A stretch of 64,000 nucleotides of DNA from Corynebacterium mustelae (GTDB lineage: Bacteria > Actinomycetota > Actinomycetes > Mycobacteriales > Mycobacteriaceae): contig NZ_CP011542.1 in assembly GCF_001020985.1 (NCBI RefSeq), positions 310,001 to 374,000 on the forward strand. Reading direction: 5' to 3'. The position numbers were made by a program, and so were the translations under genes. The notes under the pieces are model-generated. The model ran no database searches. It was not told where the DNA came from and saw only the letters and a program-made list of their open reading frames with translations. Of this stretch, positions 55,808-64,000 are shown piece after piece; positions within the stretch are counted from its first letter, which is position 1, and each line of letters opens with the position of its first letter.

Positions 55808-56947
55808 CTAGCGTGAGCTAAAAAACTCCACCACTTTTAATCTATCGACTTTCCCCGGTCCGATGAGCGGAAGTTCCGGCACCCGTTTGAGCTGTTTAGG
55901 TAGTTGCCAGCGAGGTAACTCATCAAGGGCGGCAATGATGTCATGCGGGGAAGTGACACCAACATAGGCGGCCGCTATTGCTTGACCGAGCCGGGCATCA
56001 GGTACCCCAACAACACAGACATTGTCGACCCCAGGAACATCGAGAAGTGTTTGTTCAAGCACTTCCGGGTGTATTTTTAATCCACCAGAATCGATGATGG
56101 TATCAATTCGGCCGGTGACCGTGAGCAGCCCATTATCTATGTATCCGGTGTCTGAGGTGAGATAAAACCCGGGTCGAGAAAAGGCTTCGTGTTCGGGAAA
56201 ATTCCGATAACCTGCAGCCACCATTGGGCCAGCAATGAGGATACGTTCGGCCTCCACACGGATGGTGACTCCTGCTAATGGCTGCCCGTTATAGACGCAG
56301 CCGCCAGCTGTTTCGGAAGAACCGTAGGTACTGACCACCGAGATTCCCAGGTCCCGCGCCGCACGGCGATCGTCACTGCGCAGCGGTCCACCACCGACCA
56401 GTATGGCGTCGAAAAGCCGCAGTGCTTCGATTCCCTGCAATGTATCCATGGCCTTGAGTAACTGCAGCGGGGTGAGCGAGGTGTAACAGCGCGACGATTC
56501 GGCGCGAAGTGTCGCTGCGGCTTGGGCGAAATCGTTGATGTGAAAGCCCTGGGAGACATCGACAACTATCGGATCAATTCCCGCGACCAGGCTACGCACC
56601 AGCACTTGAATGCCTGCAATGTGATGCGCGGGCAGTGCCAGGAGCCATGCACCGGCGCCGCCCAGGAAGTGATGGGTGGCGTCGGCGGAAGCCACCAGGT
56701 TCGCTGGAGTTAATTGAGCACCTTTTGGGGTTCCGGTGGATCCGGAAGTGGCCACTACAACCGCTATATCTGGGCTGATTTCTTCTCCCGCCCGCATGTG
56801 ATTATGCAGGATCCGGGCGCGGGCTGGTTCGTCGGCGGGCACCGGCAATAATGTTCGTTGCGAAGCGATGGATTCTTCCAAGGCATCAAGAAACGGATAC
56901 GGGTTTGCCGCCGCGACGGGGAAGGGTTCAAGCAGACGAAGCGCCAT
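55808..56947 (-). CDS. menE: o-Succinylbenzoate-CoA ligase MenE
   Basis: MenE activates o-succinylbenzoate with ATP and CoA. 379 residues, a short ANL-family adenylating enzyme. The P-loop is VVATSGSTGTPKGAQLTP near residue 65, STYGSSETAGGC near 220, LTSDTGYIDNG near 280, and the C-terminal lysine region GPGKVDRLKVVEF. The short form of about 380 residues is what I recall for actinobacterial MenE. It is followed 86 bp upstream (in reverse order) by menB, and the two plus menA are all leftward. GTCGAAAAGC at 56408 lies inside the gene. Confidence 0.9.
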   Translation of the reverse strand: MALRLLEPFPVAAANPYPFLDALEESIASQRTLLPVPADEPARARILHNHMRAGEEISPDIAVVVATSGSTGTPKGAQLTPANLVASADATHHFLGGAGAWLLALPAHHIAGIQVLVRSLVAGIDPIVVDVSQGFHINDFAQAAATLRAESSRCYTSLTPLQLLKAMDTLQGIEALRLFDAILVGGGPLRSDDRRAARDLGISVVSTYGSSETAGGCVYNGQPLAGVTIRVEAERILIAGPMVAAGYRNFPEHEAFSRPGFYLTSDTGYIDNGLLTVTGRIDTIIDSGGLKIHPEVLEQTLLDVPGVDNVCVVGVPDARLGQAIAAAYVGVTSPHDIIAALDELPRWQLPKQLKRVPELPLIGPGKVDRLKVVEFFSSR

Positions 56948-57033
56948 AGCCCAATAGTGTATCGTTTACCGGGCTTTTTGCTTATCGACGCCCACCTGCG
57001 GGTACCCCACATTGGTCACGATTTGATAGCGAT

Positions 57034-57987
57034 CTAGTAGTAGTAAGGAAACTGCGACCAGTCAGGATCGCGTTTTTCCAGGAAAGAGTTTTTCCCTTCC
57101 ACCGCCTCATCGGTCATATACGCCAAACGAGTAGCCTCGCCAGCAAAAACTTGCTGCCCCATTAACCCGTCATCGGTTAAGTTAAACGCAAACTTCAGCA
57201 TCCGCTGCGCGGTTGGCGACTTGCCGTTAATCTCACGCGCCACCTGGATGGCTTCGTCTTCCAGATCAGCGTGGTCGGCGACGATATTGACCGCGCCCAT
57301 CCGCTGCATCGTCAACGCGTCGTAGGTGCGGCCGAGGAAGAAAATTTCCCGAGCAAATTTCTGCCCCACCATTTTTGCTAGATATGCCGAACCGTAGCCA
57401 GCATCAAAGGAACCAACATCAGCGTCAGTTTGCTTAAACCGCGCCTCTTGGCGAGACGCGATGGTCAAGTCGCACACTACATGCAGGGAATGCCCGCCAC
57501 CGGCGGCCCAGCCGTTAACAACGGCGATGACTACCTTGGGCATGGTGCGAATCAGTCGCTGTACCTCCAAAATATGCAACCGCCCGCCTTCTGCCTTGGT
57601 GCGTACCTCATCGACAGTGTCAGCGGTTTCGCCATCGGCATAGCGGTAGCCTGACCTGCCCCGGATTCGCTGATCACCACCGGAGCAAAACGCCCAACCA
57701 CCATCTTTTTCGGCGGGCCCGTTGCCAGTAATAAGCACCGTACCAACGTCGGGGGTACGCCGAGCGTGATCAAGTGCGCGGTACAACTCGTCAACTGTGT
57801 GAGGTCGGAAAGCATTGCGCACTTCAGGGCGGTTGAAGGCAATACGGACGATCCCGTTTGCGCGCCCTGTGCCCACATGGCGGTGGTAGGTAATGTCAGT
57901 GAGGTCGTCAAATCCAGTGACCGTGCGCCACAACTCGGGTTTAAATGGATTATCAGTGCTGTAGATGTGGGTAGGTTCGTTACTCAT
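57034..57987 (-). CDS. menB: 1,4-Dihydroxy-2-naphthoyl-CoA synthase MenB
   Basis: MenB cyclises o-succinylbenzoyl-CoA to 1,4-dihydroxy-2-naphthoyl-CoA. 317 residues, crotonase fold. The conserved RIAFNRPEVRNAFRPHTVDEL near residue 47, the oxyanion-hole FCSGGDQRIRGRSGY near 120, INGWAAGGGHSLHVVCD-type block near 163, and the terminal YMTDEAVEGKNSFLEKRDPDW are typical of MenB. Start ATG 57987. A 236-bp gap holds the divergent promoters to menC. Confidence 0.95.
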   Translation of the reverse strand: MSNEPTHIYSTDNPFKPELWRTVTGFDDLTDITYHRHVGTGRANGIVRIAFNRPEVRNAFRPHTVDELYRALDHARRTPDVGTVLITGNGPAEKDGGWAFCSGGDQRIRGRSGYRYADGETADTVDEVRTKAEGGRLHILEVQRLIRTMPKVVIAVVNGWAAGGGHSLHVVCDLTIASRQEARFKQTDADVGSFDAGYGSAYLAKMVGQKFAREIFFLGRTYDALTMQRMGAVNIVADHADLEDEAIQVAREINGKSPTAQRMLKFAFNLTDDGLMGQQVFAGEATRLAYMTDEAVEGKNSFLEKRDPDWSQFPYYY

Positions 57988-58223
57988 AATGGTTACTTAG
58001 TGTACTGCCCGAAGACCCCTACTGGTGATGATGGGGCAATACGGGTGGGGGTGCGGCTATGTTCAGGGCATAAGTGGTTGATTGGGAGTGAATTACCTTC
58101 CGGCATGGCTATTGTCGCATAAAGCCAGTTGCCGCTTCGGATTATGAAAATTTGGCGTTTTGCTGGTGTTTTATTGGCGATATTAATCCCCAGATATGGC
58201 CGTTATCTTCTATAGTTAGGTAG

Positions 58224-59258
58224 ATGAACATTCCACCGCTTGCCGATATCCAAGAACAGGCTCACGTTGTGAGTTTGCCGCTGCGCGTTCGTTTCCGAGG
58301 GGTACGGGAACGTGAAGCATTAGTGTTTCCCGGTCCGAGTGGGTGGGGCGAGTTTTCGCCGTTTCTGGAATACGATGCGAAAGAAGCTGCCACCTGGTTG
58401 CGCTGCGGGATAGAAATGGCATACGGTGGCGCACCAACAGCAGTGCGGGACAAGATCGCAGTGAATGCGACCGTTCCGGCTGTTAAACCATGGCAAGTTG
58501 ATGAAGTGCTAGCCCACTATCCAGGGTGTAGCACAGTCAAAGTGAAAGTGGCAGAACCGGGTCAGCAATTGGTCGATGATATCGCCCGGGTTGAGGCGAT
58601 TCGGTCGTATTTGCCAGGGGCGAAGATTCGGGTAGATGCAAATAAAGGGTGGACGGTTGATGAGGCTTTGGCGGCAGCCGAAGTGCTGGGGCCATTGGAC
58701 TACATGGAACAGCCGTGTGCGACAGTAGCAGAGCTTGCGGAACTGCGAACCAGACTTGTTCGGGCTGGCTTATTCGTTAGAGTGGCCGCTGATGAGTCGA
58801 TTCGCCGGGCAGAGGATCCATTTGCGGTAGCTAATCAAGGAGCAGCCGATGTAGCAGTGGTGAAAGCGGCGCCGTTGGGAGGGCCATCGAAGGTTTTGGA
58901 AGTAGCCAAGTTTATGCGGGCGAAAGGCTTAGACATCACGGTTTCCAGCGCGCTGGAAACCGGGGTGGGAATGAATGCTGGGTTGGCTGCGGTGGCGGCG
59001 TTGCCTACGCATGTGGATGATGAGGATCTAGATGTGCCTCCTGCGCCAGCGGGTTTGGCGACACAGCGGTTGTTTGTGGCCGATATAACGCCGCAACGTA
59101 CGCTTATTGACGGGCACTTGAGCACCGAACTACTGGCTCCAGAGAATGATCGGTTGGAGGAATTTGCGGCTGAGCCCAAGCGGCGGGATTATTGGCTGGC
59201 CAGGTTAGCAGATGCGTGGGAAGTATTGAACCGCACGCACAACCTAGGCAAAAGCTAA
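58224..59258 (+). CDS. menC: o-Succinylbenzoate synthase MenC
   Basis: MenC dehydrates SHCHC to o-succinylbenzoate. 344 residues, enolase superfamily. KVKVAEPG near residue 109 carries the catalytic lysines, KIRVDANKGW near 135 a metal-binding Asp, YMEQPC near 160 a metal-binding Glu, VAADESIRRAED near 190 the third acidic ligand, and VVKAAPLGG near 215 the second catalytic lysine. All active-site residues are in place. It ends at a strong hairpin shared with the convergent roadblock gene. Confidence 0.94.
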   Translation: MNIPPLADIQEQAHVVSLPLRVRFRGVREREALVFPGPSGWGEFSPFLEYDAKEAATWLRCGIEMAYGGAPTAVRDKIAVNATVPAVKPWQVDEVLAHYPGCSTVKVKVAEPGQQLVDDIARVEAIRSYLPGAKIRVDANKGWTVDEALAAAEVLGPLDYMEQPCATVAELAELRTRLVRAGLFVRVAADESIRRAEDPFAVANQGAADVAVVKAAPLGGPSKVLEVAKFMRAKGLDITVSSALETGVGMNAGLAAVAALPTHVDDEDLDVPPAPAGLATQRLFVADITPQRTLIDGHLSTELLAPENDRLEEFAAEPKRRDYWLARLADAWEVLNRTHNLGKS

Positions 59259-59273
59259 GTAGAAGACCAAAAA

Positions 59274-59323
59274 ACGTGAAGCACTCGTCAAAAAACCCAT
59301 AGGCGGGGGAGTGCTTCACGTTG
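59274..59323. terminator. Bidirectional terminator between menC and the roadblock gene
   Basis: Arms AACGTGAAGCACTC (59274-59287) and GAGTGCTTCACGTT (59310-59323) are perfectly complementary over 14 bases. An A-run precedes the left arm (T-run for the minus strand). The stop of the leftward open frame at 59316 lies inside this hairpin, supporting 59316 as the true 3' end of that transcription unit. Confidence 0.85.
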
Positions 59324-59993
59324 ATTGTGGTGGATTTCCGAAAATCCGTTGCCAAAACTTCCGTTGGGAGTGATCGCGTGGCTCAGGCTCCGCAGATTCC
59401 ACTTCAGCAGCGGGTGCGGACCCTTCATCTGACTCACTGACAGTTGGTGTCAAAATTTCACCGGTGCTGGTTTGCGGAGCCAGGGTGACCCCAGCAGCAA
59501 CCGTCGTCTCCGGCGTGCCGCTGGGGGATTCGGTAGATACCGAGGTAACTTCTTCAATCACTGTGGAGGAAATTACCTCGGTGTCGTTGGCAGGGGGTTC
59601 TGCGCGTTCCGGTGAGCTTCAGGCCAGATTGTACTTGTTTACATTGGCGTTAACGGTGGTTCGCAGTAGTGCCAAATTAGTCTGGCCTGCCTGGACTGCA
59701 ACATAAACGAAGAGATCATCATTAATCACTCGGATAAGGTGAAGCTGATCAGTCAGGGTAAGCAGCATATCCTGTAACGAGGACTGGATGCCAAGCGCCT
59801 GGATGGTCTTATTCTTAGCTTTCACCATCTCGCTGTTGTAGGCAGCGGCAACGTCAAGATCAAAGTTGGCCAACCGGGAGGTTGAAGCCAAAGACATGCC
59901 TGTGGCGAGATCGACAACAGATGCGCCGATAAAGCCATCGATGTCTTCTGCGAGACTATTCAGAAAGTTGTTTAGATGCTCTTGCTGGGACAT
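59316..59993 (-). CDS. Roadblock/LC7-domain protein with in-frame TGA and a 100-codon tail
   Basis: The first 124 codons (59993 to 59622, then TGA at 59621-59619) encode a roadblock/LC7-fold protein (SLAEDIDGFIGASVVDLATG near residues 13-32, then a helix and strands ending in VNANVNKYNLA). Such proteins regulate small GTPases. The same frame continues without break after the TGA for 100 codons to 59316, encoding an acidic Pro/Thr/Glu-rich tail (SSPERAEPPANDTEV onward) and a basic end RKFWQRIFG. The tail lacks its own RBS-led ATG; a GTG at 59561 is possible. The gene ends within the terminator shared with menC. I judge this one original gene cut by a nonsense codon or read through. It is divergent from the GTPase/roadblock pair at 60173. 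Confidence 0.8.
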
Positions 59994-60172
59994 ATTAGCC
60001 AGTTCCTATTCCAATTCAATGCTATTTCACGGCCGATTGTTTTACATTTAAGTAAGCCGTTACGGCCGTCGGGTTAACCCGACCAATTATCAGATTAGAC
60101 AACTAAGTCCTTTTAATCAATACTTAAGTCATTGGCTTAAATCAATTTTCCTTTAGGAATATCATTAAGAGC
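59994..60172. promoter_or_regulatory. Divergent promoter region of the roadblock/GTPase genes
   Basis: 179 bp between divergent genes. It is AT-rich and carries TTAAGT/ACTTAA-type words (near 60050, 60112 and 60126), but I cannot define an operator. Confidence 0.35.
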
Positions 60173-60898
60173 ATGCTTCCAAATACCTATCGTAAACGAC
60201 GCCACGGCAAGATCGAAGAATTAGATGTTGTTGACCTTGATCCGTATCACTGCATTCCGCAGGATGCGATCATTGGTTCCCCCACCACCACTGAGGTGAT
60301 CTTTGTGGGGCCAGTCGGGGTGGGTAAAACTACCTCCGTGGAAACACTTTCCACCGTGCTTCCTATCACTACTGAAGCCAAGGCCGCGGCCGAAGGTGAA
60401 TTTGTTTCTAGGTGGAAAACTACCACTACAGTGGGCATTGACTACGGTATTTGGAAGCCGGATGAGAAGACGGAAATCGGGTTGTTTGGCACCGCCGGAC
60501 AGGATCGATTTGAGTCGACTCGGGTTGCGTTAAAAAACCCGGAAGCCGGGGTCGTATTGTGGCTCTACGGCGATGAGGCTTTGCTGCAGGAACAGCTGGA
60601 GCAATGGCTGCCTGCGGTGAACAATGCTCTTAAGCGGGGCCGGTTGTGTATTGCGCTGAATTTCCTGGAGGGGGACGCAGGTGCGGTTATGGCCAAAACC
60701 AAATCTTTACTAACGGAATTATTATCCAAGGCTGATAATGGGCTGGGAGATGGGTCCAATTCCACCCCCATAGAGGGGGCGGTTCCTGGAATCTTCACCG
60801 GGGCTCCTATTCTTCCTGTAGTACCTGTTGTTACGGCAGACCCACGTAGAAAAGATGATGTAGCCCGCGTTGTCGAGCTGGCGATCAGGAGTAGCTAA
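60173..60898 (+). CDS. Small GTPase of a roadblock-linked (CvnD/MglA-like) module
   Basis: 241 residues. The P-loop is FVGPVGVGKTTSVETL near residue 44, with threonine-rich switch I (KTTTTVGIDYG near 85) and Walker B/G3 GLFGTAGQDRF near 105. The usual NKxD guanine motif is not seen (LNFLEGDAG), so base specificity is uncertain. Its C-terminus has a Pro/Val-rich VPGIFTGAPILPVVPVV. It overlaps the downstream roadblock gene by one base (TAATG). The CvnD conservons of streptomycetes have the same GTPase plus roadblock partners but with histidine-kinase-like genes that are missing here. Confidence 0.82.
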   Translation: MLPNTYRKRRHGKIEELDVVDLDPYHCIPQDAIIGSPTTTEVIFVGPVGVGKTTSVETLSTVLPITTEAKAAAEGEFVSRWKTTTTVGIDYGIWKPDEKTEIGLFGTAGQDRFESTRVALKNPEAGVVLWLYGDEALLQEQLEQWLPAVNNALKRGRLCIALNFLEGDAGAVMAKTKSLLTELLSKADNGLGDGSNSTPIEGAVPGIFTGAPILPVVPVVTADPRRKDDVARVVELAIRSS

Positions 60899-61356
60899 TG
60901 ACTGACGAGATTCTTGCACGACACCGCCGCGTGCGTGGCCGCGATTTTGGCACCAATGATATTGCGGCGGCTGCATTGCCGTTGCTTTCTCGGTTGCGTA
61001 ATCAATATCCTGGGATTTACTCCATTATTTTGGGTACCGGTGACGGTATCCATGTATGTTCCATCGGCTTTAATTCCACCGATGACGCCTCCCGTATGGC
61101 GGCGCTTAATTCCTCTATGTTGGCAGTTTCGTTGGCGCAGGCGCAGGTTATCGACCCATTGAAGAGCGAGTTACGGGAGACTGTCGTTGCGGTTGAGTTG
61201 CCCGATAATGAGTTTTTGGGCATGGCTCGGATTGAGCATCCGCCGGTCGGGCATTTGGTGTTGGGGCTTTTTGCGCGGAACACACAATTGGGCATGGCTG
61301 TGCATCAGGCTCAGGCTATTGCAAAGGCGTTGCACGATTGGCTGGAAGAGGTATAG
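60898..61356 (+). CDS. Roadblock/LC7-like protein partnering the GTPase
   Basis: 152 residues. The roadblock-type alpha/beta layout is visible: a helix (IAAAALPLLSRLRNQY, about 22-37), strand YSIILGTGDGIHVCSIGF, a long helix ALNSSMLAVSLAQAQVI, and paired strands TVVAVELPDNEFLGMARI and LVLGLFARN. It probably binds the GTPase encoded directly upstream, with which it shares one base. Ends at a strong terminator. Confidence 0.72.
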   Translation: MTDEILARHRRVRGRDFGTNDIAAAALPLLSRLRNQYPGIYSIILGTGDGIHVCSIGFNSTDDASRMAALNSSMLAVSLAQAQVIDPLKSELRETVVAVELPDNEFLGMARIEHPPVGHLVLGLFARNTQLGMAVHQAQAIAKALHDWLEEV

Positions 61357-61928
61357 TCGCCTGCCTGTTGCCGCCAGCTGTGGATGTGGGTTCCATAGCT
61401 GGCGGCCTTTTGTTACCTATTGCAAGCCCCTACTGGAATATAAGATTTGCCAAAACGCGGCGTTGATTTTTGGGGCGGGTACCTTGTTCTGGCGACTATA
61501 CCACTTATGATACTTTAAGGTTTTTGCTGGGAAGTGGTGCTAATGATGCGTTGTGACCCGGTGTTTAGGGGTTTATTGTTATTAACATTGCATTGTAAAC
61601 TGGTTTTGAAATGAATTACATCCATGTAATTATGTCGCACCTTTGCAGCATTTAGGTCTGGTATTTAATTGCGTAATTGGGATAAAATTTTCGATAAATA
61701 TCCGCATATCGATAATTCTGAATCGGTTAATTATGTTCCCTAATTTCACCAACATCAAATTCGCTAATATTGTATTGCGTTTATTTCTCCCTAACGTCAG
61801 GTTCGTAGGGCTTGACATGCTTATCACAGAAAAGCCCAGGCAACTGTCTTATGAATAGTCGACGTTTTCGTCGTCTGTTTGACTTGTATCAGCTATCAAC
61901 TAGGTGTCGCCCGGCAGGTTGTGGCACG
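61357..61928. other. AT-rich intergenic region before the UvrA-like remnant
   Basis: After the terminator at 61370-61412 this stretch is strongly AT-rich, and I see no gene. Near 61789 the words CCCTAACGTCAGGTT resemble the block found before the dispersed 62-63-bp units (near 29571 and 42370), but no bounded unit follows here. Confidence 0.4.
61370..61412 (+). terminator. Terminator after the GTPase/roadblock operon
   Basis: GCCGCCAGCT (61370-61379) and AGCTGGCGGC (61397-61406) are perfectly complementary around a 17-base loop; CTTTT follows. A convincing Rho-independent terminator. Confidence 0.85.
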
Positions 61929-62208
61929 ATGGTTAACCATGGCCTTTCGTCCGTTCCGCTTGTCGCTGATACCTATGGCGTTATCAAAGTGCGCAGTGCT
62001 CGTGTGAATATTGTGAAAAACCTGGATGGTGAAATCTCCAAACGTTGGTTGACAGTTTTCACCGAGGCATCCGGTTCGGGTAAATCCTCGTTAGTTTTTT
62101 AACACTATTGCTGCTGAACCACGTCGGCTTATCTACGAAACTGTTCCGCCTTCGGCCTTGGTTCAGCCCGCAACGCTGACTGGTACTTCTTTGAAACTAG
62201 AATTGTAA
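61929..62208 (+). pseudogene. UvrA-family ATPase N-terminal remnant
   Basis: From ATG 61929 the frame reads VPLVADTYGVIKVRSARVN, NIVKNLDGEI and the Walker A TEASGSGKSSLVF. At the T6 run 62095-62100 the frame shifts, and reading continues as NTIAAEPRRLIYETVPPSA for about 34 codons to a stop at 62206. The order matches the N-terminus of UvrA-like (ABC-F/UvrA paralog) proteins, whose expected text is ...KNLDVEIPKRxLTVFTGVSGSGKSSLVFxTIAAESQRLINET. Only about 90 of roughly 750-950 residues remain, with several substitutions, so it is a nonfunctional fragment. It ends three bases before the menD start. Confidence 0.85.
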
Positions 62209-62211
62209 ATC

Positions 62212-63837
62212 ATGACGTTTGCTCAACATTCTGCTGCGGCATTGGCTGTGGCCTTAGCTGAAGAATTGGCCCGGCATATCACTGATGTCGTTATTTGCCC
62301 TGGTTCACGTAATTCGCCGTTGTCACTGGCGTTGATTGCTCGCCCAGATGTTCGGGTGCATAGTCGGATTGATGAACGCTCAGCAGCGTTCGCGGCGTTG
62401 GGTATGGCGCGGGTTACTGGTCGGCATGTGGGTGTAGTGACTACTTCCGGTACTGCGGTGGCTAATTGCCTGCCAGCGGTTGTGGAGGCACGTCATGCGC
62501 ATGTGCCGCTAGCCATTATTTCTGCGGATCGCCCGGTGGATCTGGTGGGCACGGGGGCAAATCAGACTATTGAACAACGTGGGTTACTAACGCTTCCAAC
62601 CATTGATGTAGCCACTGTTGCTGATCTTTCGATGCTTGTCGACGCGTTCACAGCCCCGGTGGTTCATATTAATGCTAGATTTGCGGAGCCTTTGGTGGCT
62701 GGTTTGCCGTTGGTGCCGGAACCGGTAGCGCGCCATAACAACTACCAGTTGATAGGCCAGGTGGATCACGGGGTAGTAGACGTCGATCTTCGTGTACGCA
62801 CCTTGGTGATTGCTGGTGACGAGGCTTGGGCGGTGCCTGGGTTGGAAGATGTGCCGACCATAGCTGAGCCGTCGGCACCAACGCCGTATCACCCGGTGCA
62901 TCCACTAGCAGCCCCGGTGTTTGCTAAAACTCAGGTGTCAGCGGCGGGATTTGTGGTGGATACCAAAGTGGAACAGGTGATCGTGGTTGGTCATCCTACG
63001 TTGCATCGCGATGTGCTAAAACTTGTGGCTGATCCAGATGTGGATGTGGTGGTGTTGACTCGCACGGATACGGTGACTAATCCGTTCCGTAAGCAGGTTC
63101 GGGTTGGTAGTCGGGTCAAGGTCACTGGTCAGCCCACACCGGAGTGGCTCAAGATTTGTACTGCCGCCTCTGACATGGCTGCTGCGACGGTGCGGGAAGT
63201 GCTTGCGGAGCCGGAATTTGGGTTTACGGGTTTGCATGTGGCTGCGGCGGTGGCTGACACGTTGGGCACCGGTGATACGTTATTCATCGGCCCGTCGAAT
63301 CCGGTTAGGGATTGTTCGTTGGTGGGTTTGCCTTTCGACGGGGTAGACACGTTCACCCCACGCGGTGTGGCCGGAATCGACGGTAATATTTCGCAGGCGA
63401 TTGGGGTGGCGCTGGCGACCCAAGCAAGGTATCCCGATCAGGTGCGTGCGCCGCGTACGGTGGCGATCATGGGTGATGTGACGTTTGTGCATGACCTTGG
63501 CGGGTTGGTTTCGTTGCCGGGTTCACCGCAGCCGGAAAATCTCACCATTGTGGTGGCTAATGATAATGGTGGTGGTATTTTTGAAACGCTGGAGATCGGT
63601 GCCGAAGAATATAAACCGAGTTTTGAACAGGCATTTGGCACGCCGCACGCGGTAGATATTGAATCATTGTGTGTTGGTTTCGGGCATGATTATCGGAGGG
63701 TCGAGACCCTATCTGAATTGGTTGCGGCGTTGTTGGATACTATCGATTCTGGTGGGTTTACTGTTATTGAGGCGCTAACCCAACGAGATACCCGACGACA
63801 GTTGCATGACGTACTGAAAGCTAAGAACGCAATTTAA
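62212..63837 (+). CDS. menD: SEPHCHC synthase MenD
   Basis: MenD is the ThDP-dependent enzyme that adds succinyl-ThDP (from 2-oxoglutarate) to isochorismate, the first committed step of menaquinone synthesis. 541 residues. The ThDP-domain motif [13 protein letters not shown] (about residue 30), [15 protein letters not shown] near 60, [16 protein letters not shown] near 84, and the C-terminal cofactor loop [14 protein letters not shown] near 445 are present. It has no clear RBS upstream of ATG 62212, because the UvrA-like remnant abuts it. Confidence 0.94.
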   Translation: MTFAQHSAAALAVALAEELARHITDVVICPGSRNSPLSLALIARPDVRVHSRIDERSAAFAALGMARVTGRHVGVVTTSGTAVANCLPAVVEARHAHVPLAIISADRPVDLVGTGANQTIEQRGLLTLPTIDVATVADLSMLVDAFTAPVVHINARFAEPLVAGLPLVPEPVARHNNYQLIGQVDHGVVDVDLRVRTLVIAGDEAWAVPGLEDVPTIAEPSAPTPYHPVHPLAAPVFAKTQVSAAGFVVDTKVEQVIVVGHPTLHRDVLKLVADPDVDVVVLTRTDTVTNPFRKQVRVGSRVKVTGQPTPEWLKICTAASDMAAATVREVLAEPEFGFTGLHVAAAVADTLGTGDTLFIGPSNPVRDCSLVGLPFDGVDTFTPRGVAGIDGNISQAIGVALATQARYPDQVRAPRTVAIMGDVTFVHDLGGLVSLPGSPQPENLTIVVANDNGGGIFETLEIGAEEYKPSFEQAFGTPHAVDIESLCVGFGHDYRRVETLSELVAALLDTIDSGGFTVIEALTQRDTRRQLHDVLKAKNAI

Positions 63838-63840
63838 ACT

Positions 63841-64000
63841 ATGTCCACGATGATCCAACGCATCCCGATTTATAGCGCTGACCGTATTAAACGGCGCGTG
63901 GTGCAGGCAGTGTTTGTGCTTTATGCCGTTGCTATGTTGGGCAGCGGTGCCATGCTGGCTGGTGCTGGGCTTAACGATTATATGATCGATAAAGACCCCG
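63841..64000 (+). CDS. Partial membrane protein downstream of menD
   Basis: An ATG three bases after the menD stop opens a frame running off the window edge. The visible 53 residues begin with a basic segment STMIQRIPIYSADRIKRR and continue with one hydrophobic helix (VVQAVFVLYAVAMLGSGAM). It is probably the conserved DUF3592-type membrane protein found after menD in corynebacteria. The rest is outside the window. Confidence 0.6.
   Translation, partial: MSTMIQRIPIYSADRIKRRVVQAVFVLYAVAMLGSGAMLAGAGLNDYMIDKDP

Overview
The window is a stretch of actinobacterial chromosome, almost certainly from a Corynebacterium (diphtheriae-like clade is my best guess, species not determinable by eye). The evidence is gene content and order: mshA, gpmA, senX3-regX3, a Rv0495c-like gene, ppx, a Rv0497-like membrane protein, proC, a BldC/excisionase-like HTH gene, the 33-codon bS22 gene, SerB1-like HAD, glutaredoxin and hemA-hemC-hemD-hemB match the mycobacterial Rv0486-Rv0512 block. 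The hemE-hemY-hemL, cytochrome c maturation and menaquinone clusters that follow are typical of corynebacteria. No rRNA, tRNA, CRISPR array or intact transposase was seen.

Layout. 0.3-10 kb: DUF2505 gene, divergent murB, a G-rich intergenic repeat array, a frameshifted AbiEi/DUF559-type gene, a SUKH-like gene, fadD, mshA, an SDR and two tandem DUF1963 genes. 10-16.5 kb: decayed genes, succinate-semialdehyde dehydrogenase, small unknowns, a DUF885 metallopeptidase-like gene and a TauE/SafE exporter. 16.5-18.7 kb: an ABC-transporter cassette bracketed by a 67-bp duplication of the exporter 3' end. 18.8-22.7 kb: three paralogous secreted proteins with a shared N-terminal signature and a conserved amphipathic C-terminus in two of them. 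23-34 kb: conserved core block, with an AT-rich NYN nuclease gene inserted. 34.5-46.7 kb: heme biosynthesis (hemA, hemC, stand-alone hemD, hemB, hemE, hemY, hemL) with an apparently catalytically dead P1B-type ATPase-like protein in the middle. 46.9-53.6 kb: cytochrome c maturation (TlpA/ResA-like, CcdA, ResB, CcsB), interrupted between resB and ccsB by a RelA/SpoT-domain gene plus a 66-codon partner that looks like a toxSAS toxin-antitoxin module. 53.6-64 kb: ArsR regulator, menA, menE, menB, menC, a roadblock/GTPase/roadblock module, a UvrA-like remnant, menD and the start of a membrane protein.

How it works together. HemA/HemL feed glutamate into 5-aminolevulinate; HemB, C, D and E make coproporphyrinogen III and HemY oxidises it. 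The last two steps (HemH, HemQ) are not in the window. The ccs genes attach heme to apocytochromes outside the membrane, and menaquinone is the quinone that carries electrons to those cytochromes, so the right half is one long respiratory-cofactor region.

Most interesting non-standard signals: (1) the 10-mer GTCGAAAAGC occurs at least 13 times, in genes and between them; (2) seven units of 62-63 bp bounded by AACTCGAC/GTCGAGTT-type inverted ends, five in one array and two dispersed; (3) the three secreted paralogs; (4) the pseudo-ATPase of the heme cluster; (5) the RelA-type module splitting the ccs genes; (6) an in-frame TGA that separates a roadblock protein from a 100-codon tail. All calls come from reading the sequence and remembered family features; no database search was run.
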